Shown: in pieces, positions 1 to 7,359 of the stretch
Position numbering within the stretch: the stretch's first letter is position 1
Layout: each line of letters opens with the position of its first letter
NCBI GenBank assembly: GCA_024222895.1
Contig: JAAEOR010001071.1
Location: 1 to 33,089 of the forward strand
Source of the DNA: Hyphomicrobiales bacterium
Lineage (GTDB): Bacteria; Pseudomonadota; Alphaproteobacteria; Rhizobiales; Kaistiaceae
Length of the DNA stretch: 33,089 nucleotides
Direction of reading: 5' to 3'
The notes under the pieces: generated by a model
The model's database searches: none
Told to the model about the DNA's origin: nothing
The model's input: the letters and a program-made list of their open reading frames with translations, nothing else
Position numbers and translations under genes: made by a program

Positions 1-843
1 CAACGCCGCCAACCGATCGACGAAGACGTTGGCGGACGCCTGATGCTGACGCATTCGAACTTCAAGCGTGCGCAAGCCGCGAATGAGCAGCCAGGCCTCG
101 AAGGGTGCGAGCTTGCCACCAAGCAGTTGAAGGCTGACATTCCGAATCTTGTCGACAAGCTCTGCCGATCCAGCGACAACACCGGCGACGGTATCGGAGT
201 GCCCGGAGATGTGCTTGGACGCAGAGTGAACCACCAGGTCCACCCCCGATTCCAGCGGGCGTTGGAACACCGGTGTCGCCCAGGAATTGTCGACAATTGT
301 CAACGTGCCGTGCTGCATTGCGTGAGCCGACACCTTCGGCAGGTTCAATGGCTGCAGGACGAGGCTGTTTGGACTCTCCAGGTAGGCCAGCGCCGCACCA
401 CGCAGCAGGTCCGGGTCATTCTCGAGGGCTTCGGCAGGGTGGTAGGTGATGTCGATCCCGAACGGACGGAGCAGACGCTCGAACAGACGATAGGCGTCCG
501 GATAAACGTTCTCGACGCAGGCGAGGCGATCCCCGGGCCGTATGAAGGCGAAGATTGCGGCCGAAATCGCAGCCATGCCGGAGGCAAACCCGACCGCAGA
601 CTCCGCGCTCTCGGCCCGTGCAATCATTGATTCGAAATGCGCGACGGTCGGGTTCTGCACCCGGCTGTAGAGCGCCTCATCCGATCGCCCGGCCATGCGG
701 TCTTCGAACGCCTGGTAGTCGTCGAAAACGAAAAGTGAGCTTTGATAGATCGGCGGCATGACCGAACCGCCGTCGCCCGGCAGCACACACATCTCCGTCG
801 CCAACGCCGGATCAAGCCCGCGGTCGCCAGTCTCCTCAGCCAC
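1..843 (-). CDS. Cys/Met-metabolism PLP-dependent enzyme (cystathionine beta-lyase/gamma-synthase family), 3' end outside window
   Basis: The reading frame is open from a GTG at 843 to the window edge, giving 281 codons with the C-terminal part missing. Visible family hallmarks are YSRVQNPT at residues 59-66, the cofactor aspartate in IVDNSWATP (D185), and HSASKHISGHSD around 206-216, where K210 is the expected PLP-binding lysine. Family members cleave or form cystathionine, or act as methionine gamma-lyases and related C-S lyases in the cytosol; the substrate cannot be assigned. The GTG start overlaps the end of the GntR gene by 8 bases and has GGAGG about 9 bases upstream inside that gene, so the two are probably translated together. 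An in-frame ATG at 792 is a weaker alternative start. Family assignment is firm; the exact reaction is not. Confidence 0.88.
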   Translation of the reverse strand, partial: MAEETGDRGLDPALATEMCVLPGDGGSVMPPIYQSSLFVFDDYQAFEDRMAGRSDEALYSRVQNPTVAHFESMIARAESAESAVGFASGMAAISAAIFAFIRPGDRLACVENVYPDAYRLFERLLRPFGIDITYHPAEALENDPDLLRGAALAYLESPNSLVLQPLNLPKVSAHAMQHGTLTIVDNSWATPVFQRPLESGVDLVVHSASKHISGHSDTVAGVVAGSAELVDKIRNVSLQLLGGKLAPFEAWLLIRGLRTLEVRMRQHQASANVFVDRLAAL

Positions 844-1579
844 AGACCACAGCCTCCACATCTTCCGTGAGCGTGTCCATGATGGTCTCGATGAGGCGAA
901 CCGCATCTTCGACCCGACCAGTGACGACCGCGTCGGCCAGGTCAGGGTGTATCGGAATCGTCGCGGCGCCGAGGTGCGGGCGACCGAACGGTGCTTCGTA
1001 GATGCTGTCGAAGGCGCTTTGAATCTGGCGAATGAGTTGACCGAACAATGGATTGCCCGACGCGTCGCAAATCGCATCGTGAAAGCGACGGTCGACTGCA
1101 CGCCAATCCTCGCCTGCTTCGTAGACCGACATGAGCTCGTTCGACCGCGCCAGGATCAGCCGGCGATCCGTGTCGCTGGCATTGAACGTGGCCAACCGCG
1201 TCGCCTCGATCTCCAGCGGTCTGCGGACGCCCTGGGTCCGCAACAGGCTTTCCGCCTCAAGCTTGAGGGTTAGCGGCACATGAATCGAGTTGGATGATAT
1301 CTCCGCCGCCAGCATGGTCCCCGCGCCCTTGTTGCGGACCACGATCCCCATGCTCTGCCAGGCTTTCATCGCCTCGCGAATGGTCGACCGACCGACGTTG
1401 AGCCGACGCGCGAGCTCCTGCTCCGGAGGCAGGCGATCACCGACGCCAAGCCCGGCAACTTCGATCATACCGATCAATGCATCCAGGACCTCCTGATCGC
1501 GGCTGCGCGTCTTCAGCTCTCGAAGATGGCGGGCGGCCACCTGAGTTTTCGAGAGATTTAGTCCCGATGAGTCCTGCAT
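836..1579 (-). CDS. GntR-family (FadR/FCD subfamily) transcriptional regulator
   Basis: This 247-residue protein has an N-terminal winged helix-turn-helix (about 28-95; PPEQELARRLNVGRSTIREA is the recognition region) and an all-helical C-terminal FCD ligand domain (about 110-235). FCD domains bind small organic acids, often through a metal held by Asp and three His. Here DRRFHD and the His of IPIHPDL are present, but the usual third His near the C-terminus appears to be replaced by a non-polar residue in AVRLIETIM. It overlaps and presumably co-transcribes with the PLP enzyme gene. A promoter-like sequence with FadR-type dyads lies 47-98 bases upstream, which suggests autoregulation. GGGGAG about 11 bases upstream supports the ATG at 1579. 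The ligand is unknown. Confidence 0.9.
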   Translation of the reverse strand: MQDSSGLNLSKTQVAARHLRELKTRSRDQEVLDALIGMIEVAGLGVGDRLPPEQELARRLNVGRSTIREAMKAWQSMGIVVRNKGAGTMLAAEISSNSIHVPLTLKLEAESLLRTQGVRRPLEIEATRLATFNASDTDRRLILARSNELMSVYEAGEDWRAVDRRFHDAICDASGNPLFGQLIRQIQSAFDSIYEAPFGRPHLGAATIPIHPDLADAVVTGRVEDAVRLIETIMDTLTEDVEAVVCG

Positions 1580-1625
1580 CGAAGAGGTGGCTCCCCGGCC
1601 AGCATATGGTTCCTCAAGATCGTCA

Positions 1626-1653
1626 ATTATGTCACTTTCTCAGACAATGTAAA
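1626..1653 (-). promoter_or_regulatory. Candidate sigma70 promoter for the GntR-PLP enzyme pair
   Basis: On the minus strand TTTACA (1653-1648) and CATAAT (1631-1626) are separated by 16 bases, close to the consensus -35 and -10. The -10 lies about 47 bases upstream of the regulator's ATG. GACAAT (1643-1648) and ATTGTC (1658-1663) form an inverted repeat over the -35 region. Assigned by eye only. Confidence 0.5.
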
Positions 1654-1666
1654 CATGATTGTCTCT

Positions 1667-1677
1667 TTGTCTGACAT
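1667..1677. promoter_or_regulatory. Candidate GntR/FadR-type operator
   Basis: TTGTCTGACAT contains GT-CTG-AC within a short palindrome (TGTCTGACA), matching the GTNNNAC core known for FadR-subfamily operators. A second, inverted TCAGACAA lies at 1640-1647, so the two flank the -35 region of the regulator's own promoter. Operator function is inferred. Confidence 0.45.
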
Positions 1678-1774
1678 AGATCGACAGAGTCGCGTGAATG
1701 CGAACGACCGATGCGATCGTTATCGCCGAAATCGAGTAGGTCTCAGCGCCGTCCGCAATTGGCGACGACGTCGA

Positions 1775-1816
1775 CTACCCGGCGGGTTTCATCACAAAAT
1801 CGAAATCGGTGTGCCG
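1775..1816 (-). pseudogene. 3'-end remnant of an intradiol dioxygenase gene
   Basis: Read on the minus strand, 1816-1775 encodes R-H-T-D-F-D-F-V-M-K-P-A-G followed by TAG. The intact dioxygenase at 3021-3881 ends in W-H-V-D-F-D-F-V-M-K-P-A-T and TAG. The shared DNA is an exact 23-base block (1785-1807 and 3031-3053), while the flanks differ. Upstream codons (to about 1850) stay open but no longer resemble the dioxygenase. It could be the stump of a deleted paralogue, or one arm of a direct repeat left when the CBS-BON segment entered. Confidence 0.65.
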
Positions 1817-1886
1817 TTCAGAGTCAGGTGGGCGGCTACCGGAAGCAATGCCCCAAACACACATCAAACAACCGTTTGGACTCGGA

Positions 1887-2579
1887 TCAGCTCGAATATG
1901 GCTGCAGAACAGCGCGATGGTCTTCCACCCGGACAACATAGGGGACTTTTTCTACCGCAATGCGAGAGGGGTCGCGTGCAGCCTCGTCCTCCACGGTACC
2001 GTAGAGGTTAACCACACCGTTCAAAACGATTACTGTTGTAAGCCATGGGCTCGTTCCCGGGATGCCTTCGAGAACCTCGATCACCTTCATCCGGATTTCG
2101 TCGTCATCACTGCTTAGCGGAGTTCCGGCCGCCTCGGGTCGCGCGGCAAGCGCCCGCACGATATCGGCTCGAGTAATAATACCGGCAAGCTTCGGCCCGC
2201 TCATCACCAGCAACTGCTTGATGTTGTTTCCTTCCAAGACATCGGCAATCTCCGACATTGAGGCTTGCCCGGAAATCGTGATGACATTGCGTGTCATAAC
2301 ATCGTGCGCTCGCATGCCGTGGGCCTTGGCGCGGAAGGCAGCTGCGGCCTCTTCTTCGTCAACGATGTGGTACCAGGACCTTCGTCTCCGATATTCCCCG
2401 CTTCCGAGTTCCTGACGATGAACCAGGTCCCCCTCGGTGACGATCCCGACGACTTCATCTCGATCGACCACGGGCACTGCACTGATCCCCTTTTCGGCCA
2501 ACAGCAAGGCTGTTTCCTTGACCGTCGCGTTCGGCCCAACTGTCAGCACATTGGTCGTCATGATATTCTTGGCTCGCAT
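1887..2579 (-). CDS. CBS-domain pair plus BON-domain protein
   Basis: The 230-residue protein has two CBS motifs (about 1-60, beginning RAKNIMTTNVLTV; and about 88-150, MRAHDVMTRNVITI), then a C-terminal BON domain (about 160-225) with the pattern VIVLNGVVNLYGTVED. CBS pairs bind adenine nucleotides or related ligands and BON domains bind membranes or other surfaces; stand-alone CBS-BON proteins are common in alpha- and betaproteobacteria but their role is poorly defined. No signal peptide is seen. GGAG eight bases before the ATG supports the start, and a promoter-like TATAAT lies about 70 bases upstream, so it is probably its own unit. It sits between the dioxygenase gene and that gene's 3'-end remnant, and has no obvious link to the neighbouring catabolic genes. 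Confidence 0.88.
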   Translation of the reverse strand: MRAKNIMTTNVLTVGPNATVKETALLLAEKGISAVPVVDRDEVVGIVTEGDLVHRQELGSGEYRRRRSWYHIVDEEEAAAAFRAKAHGMRAHDVMTRNVITISGQASMSEIADVLEGNNIKQLLVMSGPKLAGIITRADIVRALAARPEAAGTPLSSDDDEIRMKVIEVLEGIPGTSPWLTTVIVLNGVVNLYGTVEDEAARDPSRIAVEKVPYVVRVEDHRAVLQPYSS

Positions 2580-2649
2580 CGTCGTTACTCCGAGCAGAGA
2601 TGTGGGAAACCGAATCGAAATAGTCGATCAGATCCCTCGACTCCCTTAA

Positions 2650-2676
2650 ATTATACACGCCCGCTTTAAGGGGCAA
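2650..2676 (-). promoter_or_regulatory. Candidate promoter of the CBS-BON gene
   Basis: The minus strand carries a perfect TATAAT (2655-2650) with TTGCCC (2676-2671) 15 bases upstream, a slightly short spacer. The -10 is about 70 bases before the ATG at 2579. Assigned by eye. Confidence 0.4.
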
Positions 2677-2984
2677 GGAGCAGGTATTTGAGCTGCCCAC
2701 CGTGCTGTACGACCCTCCCACCGAGGCGCATGGAAAGCGGCCCGAGTTCCAGAACGCATGGGGCGTTTGTGTGTCACCCTATGCCTGTTGTCGTAGAGCG
2801 TCCGCGCTTGAACTCTGATTCGCCGTCGTCGCTGACGTCAAGCTCATATTTGATTTAACTCAGGTATCCGACGACAACGCCGACGACTATGTGAAAGTCT
2901 ATGCATTGATTCGCTTAAGGGGGCACAAAGCACTGCTCGACTGACAGGCGCCTCACGCTCATCAAGCAGCGTTCTTTACCCCCA
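2677..2984. other. Intergenic stretch with no recognisable gene
   Basis: Part of the roughly 440-base gap between the CBS-BON gene and the dioxygenase gene. The only coding-like item is a 41-codon open stretch on the plus strand (2819-2944) without a start codon or recognisable similarity. The composition is somewhat more AT-rich than the flanking genes. Nothing else is supported. Confidence 0.4.
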
Positions 2985-3008
2985 GGATTGGTAAGCGTGG
3001 GCCAATCC
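2985..3008 (-). terminator. Candidate transcript-end hairpin after the dioxygenase gene
   Basis: GGATTGG (2985-2991) and CCAATCC (3002-3008) form a perfect 7-bp stem with a 10-base loop, starting 12 bases after the dioxygenase stop at 3021. No U-tract follows in the direction of transcription, so it may be a 3'-end stabilising hairpin and not an intrinsic terminator. Confidence 0.35.
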
Positions 3009-3020
3009 AGTAGCAGATGA

Positions 3021-3881
3021 CTATGTCGCCGGTTTCATCACAAAATCGAAATCAACGTGCCACCGGGCCGAACCGGTCGGATCGGCGACGAAATTCGCAA
3101 TCAGGCTTGGCTTGACGCCGAACACCGCATCACTGTCGAGGTAGGAATCCTCGGCATCGAAGATGTGCGTGGTCAGCGTCTCGTAGCCATCGGCCGAAAC
3201 AATGAAATGAATGTGCGCAGGCCGGTGAGGATGACGTCCCAGCTGACGCAGAATCTCGCCGACCGGGCCGTCGTCAGGAAGCGGATAGGAGGTCGGTCTG
3301 ATCGTCCGAAAGCGGTAAAGCCCGTCGGCGCCCGTGGTGAAGATTCCACGCATGTTCATCGCCGGCTGGATGCCCGGTTGCTGAACGTCATAGAATCCGT
3401 CCGCGTTGTCGGACCACACGTCGATCTTCGCCCCGGTGATCGGCTTGCCGTCAATGTCAACGACGCGGCCTGTGACGACACAGGACTCGCCCTTGGCATC
3501 GCGACAGATATTGGCGCCCATCTCCTCGTGCGGCGCACCTTCGACATGGAAGGGCCCAAGCACGGTGTTTTCGGTCGCACCTGTTGGCTGACGATGGTTG
3601 ATGGCATCGACCAGCATGGAAACGCCGAGAACATCGGACGCCAGAACCCATTCCTGGCGATTTTGATCGCACTTTTGACCGGTCGCCGTGAGAAATGCGA
3701 TCGCCTTTGCCCACTCTGCCTCGGTCGGTTCCACGTCCTTGACGAAAGCATGGAGATGCCGGACCGCCGACTCCATGATCTGACGAAAACGCGAATCACA
3801 GTCTTCCCCGATACGTCCGATGACCGTGTCCTCGGAATTCTCCTCGGTCAAATAGGTCGACATCGCCTGTGCCTTTGTCAT
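3021..3881 (-). CDS. Intradiol ring-cleavage dioxygenase, probably hydroxyquinol 1,2-dioxygenase
   Basis: This 286-residue protein has the N-terminal helical dimerisation region of catechol/hydroxyquinol dioxygenases (about 25-100) and the beta-sandwich catalytic domain (about 105-280). The intradiol signature runs from V-T-G-R-V (136-140) to ADGFY (160-164). The expected non-haem Fe(III) ligands are Y164, Y199 (TSYPLPDDGPVG), H223 and H225 (RPAHIHF), at almost the same numbering as catechol 1,2-dioxygenase. It would cleave benzene-1,2,4-triol (hydroxyquinol) to maleylacetate in the cytosol. The preference for hydroxyquinol over catechol is inferred mainly from the overlapping maleylacetate reductase (ATGA junction) and the TENTVLGPFH motif. 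An ATG at 3863, with AAAGG upstream, is an alternative start. It is the last gene of the long minus-strand operon. Confidence 0.88.
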   Translation of the reverse strand: MTKAQAMSTYLTEENSEDTVIGRIGEDCDSRFRQIMESAVRHLHAFVKDVEPTEAEWAKAIAFLTATGQKCDQNRQEWVLASDVLGVSMLVDAINHRQPTGATENTVLGPFHVEGAPHEEMGANICRDAKGESCVVTGRVVDIDGKPITGAKIDVWSDNADGFYDVQQPGIQPAMNMRGIFTTGADGLYRFRTIRPTSYPLPDDGPVGEILRQLGRHPHRPAHIHFIVSADGYETLTTHIFDAEDSYLDSDAVFGVKPSLIANFVADPTGSARWHVDFDFVMKPAT

Positions 3882-4927
3882 GGCTGCGCCCCGTCATAGG
3901 CCGCGGCAAGCATGGCCCGCACACCATGGCGATCGACGGGGCGCGGATTGTGGTATGGCGCCTGTACCGCGAGGTCGGCGGCGCAATCGAGATCGGCGTC
4001 CGTCAGCCCGAAGTCTTTGAGATTGGCGTAGCGCCCGACCTTCAGCGACAAGGCCCGAAGCGCTCCTGGCGCGTCATCGGCGGCAAGGGCGTTAGCGATT
4101 CTCGACATCGCCTCGGGTGCGGCGTCGCGATTGTAGGCAGCCGCATAGGGTAGCATAAGACAGTGGATGTCGGCGTGGGGGAGGTCGAACGTGCCGCCGA
4201 GCGTGTGGCAAATCTTGTGGTGGAGTGCCATGCCGACACTCGCCAGGCAAACGCCGGCCAGCCAGGCCGCACACAGCGCGTCGGCGCGGGCCTCCGCGCC
4301 GTTGGTTTGGACAACATCGGGAAGCGAGCGGGCCAAACGCCGGATCGCTTCCTCCGCCATCAGCGACGTGATCGGATTGGCCGCCTCGGCGTAGAGTGCC
4401 TCAACGGCATGGGCAATCGCGTTGACGCCAGAGGGGCCGGCGACCTTCGCCGGCAGGGCTGCCGTCAGCTCCGGATCATAGATGACCGTCTCCGGCAGGA
4501 CCTTGGGGGAGCTCAGCGTCGTCTTCTTGCCGGCTTCCGTCTGCCCCAAATAGGACGTCACCTCGGAGCCGGCATAGGTCGTCGGAATCGCCAGCTGCGG
4601 CAGGTCGGTATGGAGGGCAATCGCTTTGCCGAGTCCGATGGTCGAGCCGCCACCCATGGCCACGAGACCATCGGCGTTGGTTCGACGAACCACTTCAAGC
4701 GCGCGCGCTGTTACATCAACCGGCGTGTGCATGCGCGCTTCGGCAAAGACGCCGGTCACCGCGTCGCCGAGGGTCGCGGCCAACTCGTTCGCCGCGCCGG
4801 ACCGTGTCGGCGTGCTGAGCACCAGCGCTCGACGGATCTCAAGGCGTTTGATCTCGTCGCGAATGTCGCCGAGGCGCCCTTCTCCGAAGACGATCCGCGA
4901 CGGCGCCGATGTGTACACGAACCGCAT
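3878..4927 (-). CDS. Maleylacetate reductase (iron-type alcohol dehydrogenase family)
   Basis: With the ATG at 4927 the protein is 349 residues, the family's normal length. That start has GGAGG six bases upstream and begins MRFVYTSAPSRIVFG, typical of the family; an ATG at 4999 in frame would add 24 unlikely residues. The NAD(P)-binding MGGGSTIGLGKA (91-101), the AIPTTYAGSEVT segment (113-124) and SGVNAIAHAVEALYA (166-180) are family motifs. The reaction is maleylacetate to 3-oxoadipate with NAD(P)H, feeding the 3-oxoadipate pathway; no CoA-transferase or thiolase for the next steps is in the window. Its stop overlaps the start of the dioxygenase gene, so the two are translationally coupled, which strongly supports both assignments. 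Confidence 0.9.
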   Translation of the reverse strand: MRFVYTSAPSRIVFGEGRLGDIRDEIKRLEIRRALVLSTPTRSGAANELAATLGDAVTGVFAEARMHTPVDVTARALEVVRRTNADGLVAMGGGSTIGLGKAIALHTDLPQLAIPTTYAGSEVTSYLGQTEAGKKTTLSSPKVLPETVIYDPELTAALPAKVAGPSGVNAIAHAVEALYAEAANPITSLMAEEAIRRLARSLPDVVQTNGAEARADALCAAWLAGVCLASVGMALHHKICHTLGGTFDLPHADIHCLMLPYAAAYNRDAAPEAMSRIANALAADDAPGALRALSLKVGRYANLKDFGLTDADLDCAADLAVQAPYHNPRPVDRHGVRAMLAAAYDGAQP

Positions 4928-4995
4928 CTGTAGCCTCCGAATTCTGAGACCCGTCACTTCCTGTTCGCCGCCGGCGCTGGCAATGGCCCGGCAAG

Positions 4996-5988
4996 TCAAA
5001 GAAACGGATCGACAAAAGCCTTCTGAACCGGCGCCCGGCCAGACGACAATATCTCATAGGTCTTCGGCACATCGTCCAGCGCCACCGTGGTCGATGCGAT
5101 CCGTTCGAGTGGCTCCGTCAAGGACGAAAGCAATCCGACCGCGTCGTGAAGTTCGCCATCAAAGGCGGCACACCCGGATACCCGTAACCCGCCTTCCACG
5201 ACCCGGTTCATATCCAAGGTCAGGGGTCGACCGTAGAGGCCGACAACCGCGATAGCACCGCCGCGAACGACCTGAGCAAGGGCCACGTCGAAGGCCGCCG
5301 GCGATCCGGTCGTATCGACACAGCCGTCAAACGCCGCTGCATCCGAGGCCATGAACGGCAGGAGGTCAAAAGCCGAGCTGGCCCCTGCCTGTCGTTCCGA
5401 GTTGACATCGGACAGCGTGATGTCGACGATTCCAAGGTGCTTCAGAACAACGGCCACCAGTACACCGATCGTACCGGCGCCGAGGACAAGTACCGCGTCA
5501 CCGGGCGTCGGATGCAGCCGATTGACGGCGTGCAACGCAACCGCGAGCGGCTCGGCCAAAGCGGCAATTCGCGGGGACACCGACTGGTCGGGCAGCCGGA
5601 CAAGCTGCCGTTCATCCTGGATCGATACCGGCGCGAAACCGCCGTCATTGACCTCGCCGACGAACCCCATCTCTGCACAGAGATAAAAGCGGCCCGCTGT
5701 GCATGTCGCGCAGATGCCGCACGGCACACGGCTGTCTGCGACGATACGATCGCCCGGTGCGATGGTACGGACGGCGTTGCCCACTTCGACCACCCTTGCG
5801 ACAAACTCGTGACCTGGCGTCGACGGCGCACGGGAAATCCATTGCCCGGTGTGATAATTGTGGAGGTCTGAACCGCAAATGCCCGCCAGTTCGACTTCCA
5901 GCCGGACGTCACGCCCGGACGGGTGTCCGGGATCGGGAATGTCCTCGATCCTGAGATCGCCCGCGGAATAGAGGCGGACCGCTCTCAT
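4996..5988 (-). CDS. Zinc-dependent alcohol dehydrogenase (threonine/sorbitol dehydrogenase-like, MDR family)
   Basis: The 330-residue protein begins MRAVRLYSAGD; GGAG nine bases upstream favours this ATG over an in-frame GTG at 6003. Catalytic zinc ligands fit C38 (GICGSD), H60 and E61 (PGHEF); a structural zinc site is formed by C90, C93, C96 and C104 (PCGICATCTAGRFYLC). The Rossmann motif GAGTIG lies at 170-175. Such enzymes oxidise secondary alcohols of polyols, amino alcohols or sugars with NAD(P)+. It starts 18 bases after the HisD-like gene ends and sits 68 bases before the maleylacetate reductase, clearly in the same operon. The substrate is unknown; context suggests an oxidation step ahead of ring cleavage. 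Confidence 0.88.
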   Translation of the reverse strand: MRAVRLYSAGDLRIEDIPDPGHPSGRDVRLEVELAGICGSDLHNYHTGQWISRAPSTPGHEFVARVVEVGNAVRTIAPGDRIVADSRVPCGICATCTAGRFYLCAEMGFVGEVNDGGFAPVSIQDERQLVRLPDQSVSPRIAALAEPLAVALHAVNRLHPTPGDAVLVLGAGTIGVLVAVVLKHLGIVDITLSDVNSERQAGASSAFDLLPFMASDAAAFDGCVDTTGSPAAFDVALAQVVRGGAIAVVGLYGRPLTLDMNRVVEGGLRVSGCAAFDGELHDAVGLLSSLTEPLERIASTTVALDDVPKTYEILSSGRAPVQKAFVDPFL

Positions 5989-6006
5989 CACCCGCAACTC
6001 CACCCC

Positions 6007-7359
6007 TCACCCATCGCTCGCCGCCAAGGCACGCGTCCGCAAGTTCGAGACCGCATTGGCATGCGCGTCGAAACCCTCGTACCGGGCAAATGTGTGTGCG
6101 TAGGGCGCCAGACGGTCGTATCCGTTCCGGGTGACGTGACCAATGGAGATCGTCTTGAGATAGTCGTGGACGCCAAGCGGCGATCGGGTCAACGCGGCAG
6201 CGTTGGTCGGTAACACTGCATTGGGACCGAGTGCGAAATTACCGATGCAGATCGGCGTGTTCTCGCCGAGCAGGATTTCGCCGGCATTGTGCAACGCGCC
6301 GAGATAGTCGAACGGACTCTTGGCGTGGACCTGAAGGTGCTCCGGCGCATAATCGTTCACGAAGCGTATGGCGTCATCCATGGTCTCGGTGAGGATGATC
6401 CCACCGCGCTCGCCGCAGAGAACCGTGGAGGAAAAGTCGACCCGCTGCGCGCCCATCTCCGCCCAATATCCCGGGATGGCGGTGCGCGCCTCCTCGACCA
6501 CCCGCCGAGAATTGGTCACCAGATAGGCCGAGCTGTCGGGACCGTGCTCCGACTCGTTCAGCAGATCGAGCGCCGCGACCCGGCCGTTGGCTGTCTCGTC
6601 GGCGAGGATGATCGCTTCGCTGGGGCCGGCCGGTGTACCGGGATCGAGACGATCAGCAAGCAACCGCTTGGCGGCGACCACCCATGGGCTGCCCGGACCG
6701 ACGATCTTCAGGCAGCGCGGTACCGTTTCGGTCCCATAGGCGACGGCCGCGACACCCTGGGCACCGCCACATTTGTAGACGTGCTCGATGCCCGCGATTC
6801 GGGCTGCGACCAGGGTCGCTGCGTCGACTTTGCCATCCGGCCCCGGTGGCGTGATGATGATCGGTTGTCTGACGCCAGCAACGACCGCGGGTATTGCGGT
6901 CATCATGACGACGCTTGGAAACGACCCTTTGCCGCGCGGGACATAACAGGCAACCGACTCGATCGGCTCGATCTTCTCGCCGGCAAGCACGCCGGGGTGC
7001 ATCTCCTTCATCCACATCGCTTCCGGCATCTGTGCCTGGTGGAATCGCCGAACGTTGTCGCAACAGAATTCGAGGACCTCGATCATCTCTTTGTCGACTG
7101 CACCAAACGCGACATCGAAATCGGCTGATGTCGCCGCAATATCGTCAGCGTCCACCGGCGCCTTGTCGAAGTCATGGGCAAACCTGGCCAGTGCGGCGTC
7201 GCCCTCGTCACGAACCGCGGCGATAATCGGCCGGGCCTTCTCAACGAACGGCTCGATATCCGCCTCGGCTCGCTGCAGCAGCCTGGCGCGCTGATCGGCG
7301 CCGAGATCGGAGAGAACGTGGAAGCTGATGGTTTTGTCCAATGCACGGCTCCTGCTCAT
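6007..7359 (-). CDS. HisD-family (histidinol dehydrogenase-like) catabolic dehydrogenase
   Basis: The 450-residue protein spans the full histidinol dehydrogenase fold: YVPRGKGSFPSVVMM (139-153), KCGGAQGVAAVAYGT (196-210), GPGSPWV (221-227), TPAGPSE (242-248) and the catalytic pair E340-H341 in APEHL. Compared with E. coli HisD, H262 and H419 are kept (H272, H433), but zinc ligand Q259 is Glu (E269), zinc ligand D360 is Asn (N374), and H367 is Ala (A381). These changes, and its place in a transporter-dehydrogenase operon, argue against histidine biosynthesis. Known catabolic relatives, such as sulfopropanediol dehydrogenase, oxidise an alcohol to an acid in two NAD+-linked steps. The ATG at 7359 overlaps the permease stop (ATGA). 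Confidence 0.87.
   Translation of the reverse strand: MSRSRALDKTISFHVLSDLGADQRARLLQRAEADIEPFVEKARPIIAAVRDEGDAALARFAHDFDKAPVDADDIAATSADFDVAFGAVDKEMIEVLEFCCDNVRRFHQAQMPEAMWMKEMHPGVLAGEKIEPIESVACYVPRGKGSFPSVVMMTAIPAVVAGVRQPIIITPPGPDGKVDAATLVAARIAGIEHVYKCGGAQGVAAVAYGTETVPRCLKIVGPGSPWVVAAKRLLADRLDPGTPAGPSEAIILADETANGRVAALDLLNESEHGPDSSAYLVTNSRRVVEEARTAIPGYWAEMGAQRVDFSSTVLCGERGGIILTETMDDAIRFVNDYAPEHLQVHAKSPFDYLGALHNAGEILLGENTPICIGNFALGPNAVLPTNAAALTRSPLGVHDYLKTISIGHVTRNGYDRLAPYAHTFARYEGFDAHANAVSNLRTRALAASDG

Noticed and set aside
2819-2944. A 41-codon open plus-strand stretch in the gap before the dioxygenase gene
   Set aside because: It has no start codon, no ribosome site and no recognised similarity; length is within chance.
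1785-3053. CRISPR or transposon interpretation of the 23-base repeat
   Set aside because: There are only two copies, no inverted ends and no transposase; both copies encode the same dioxygenase C-terminus.
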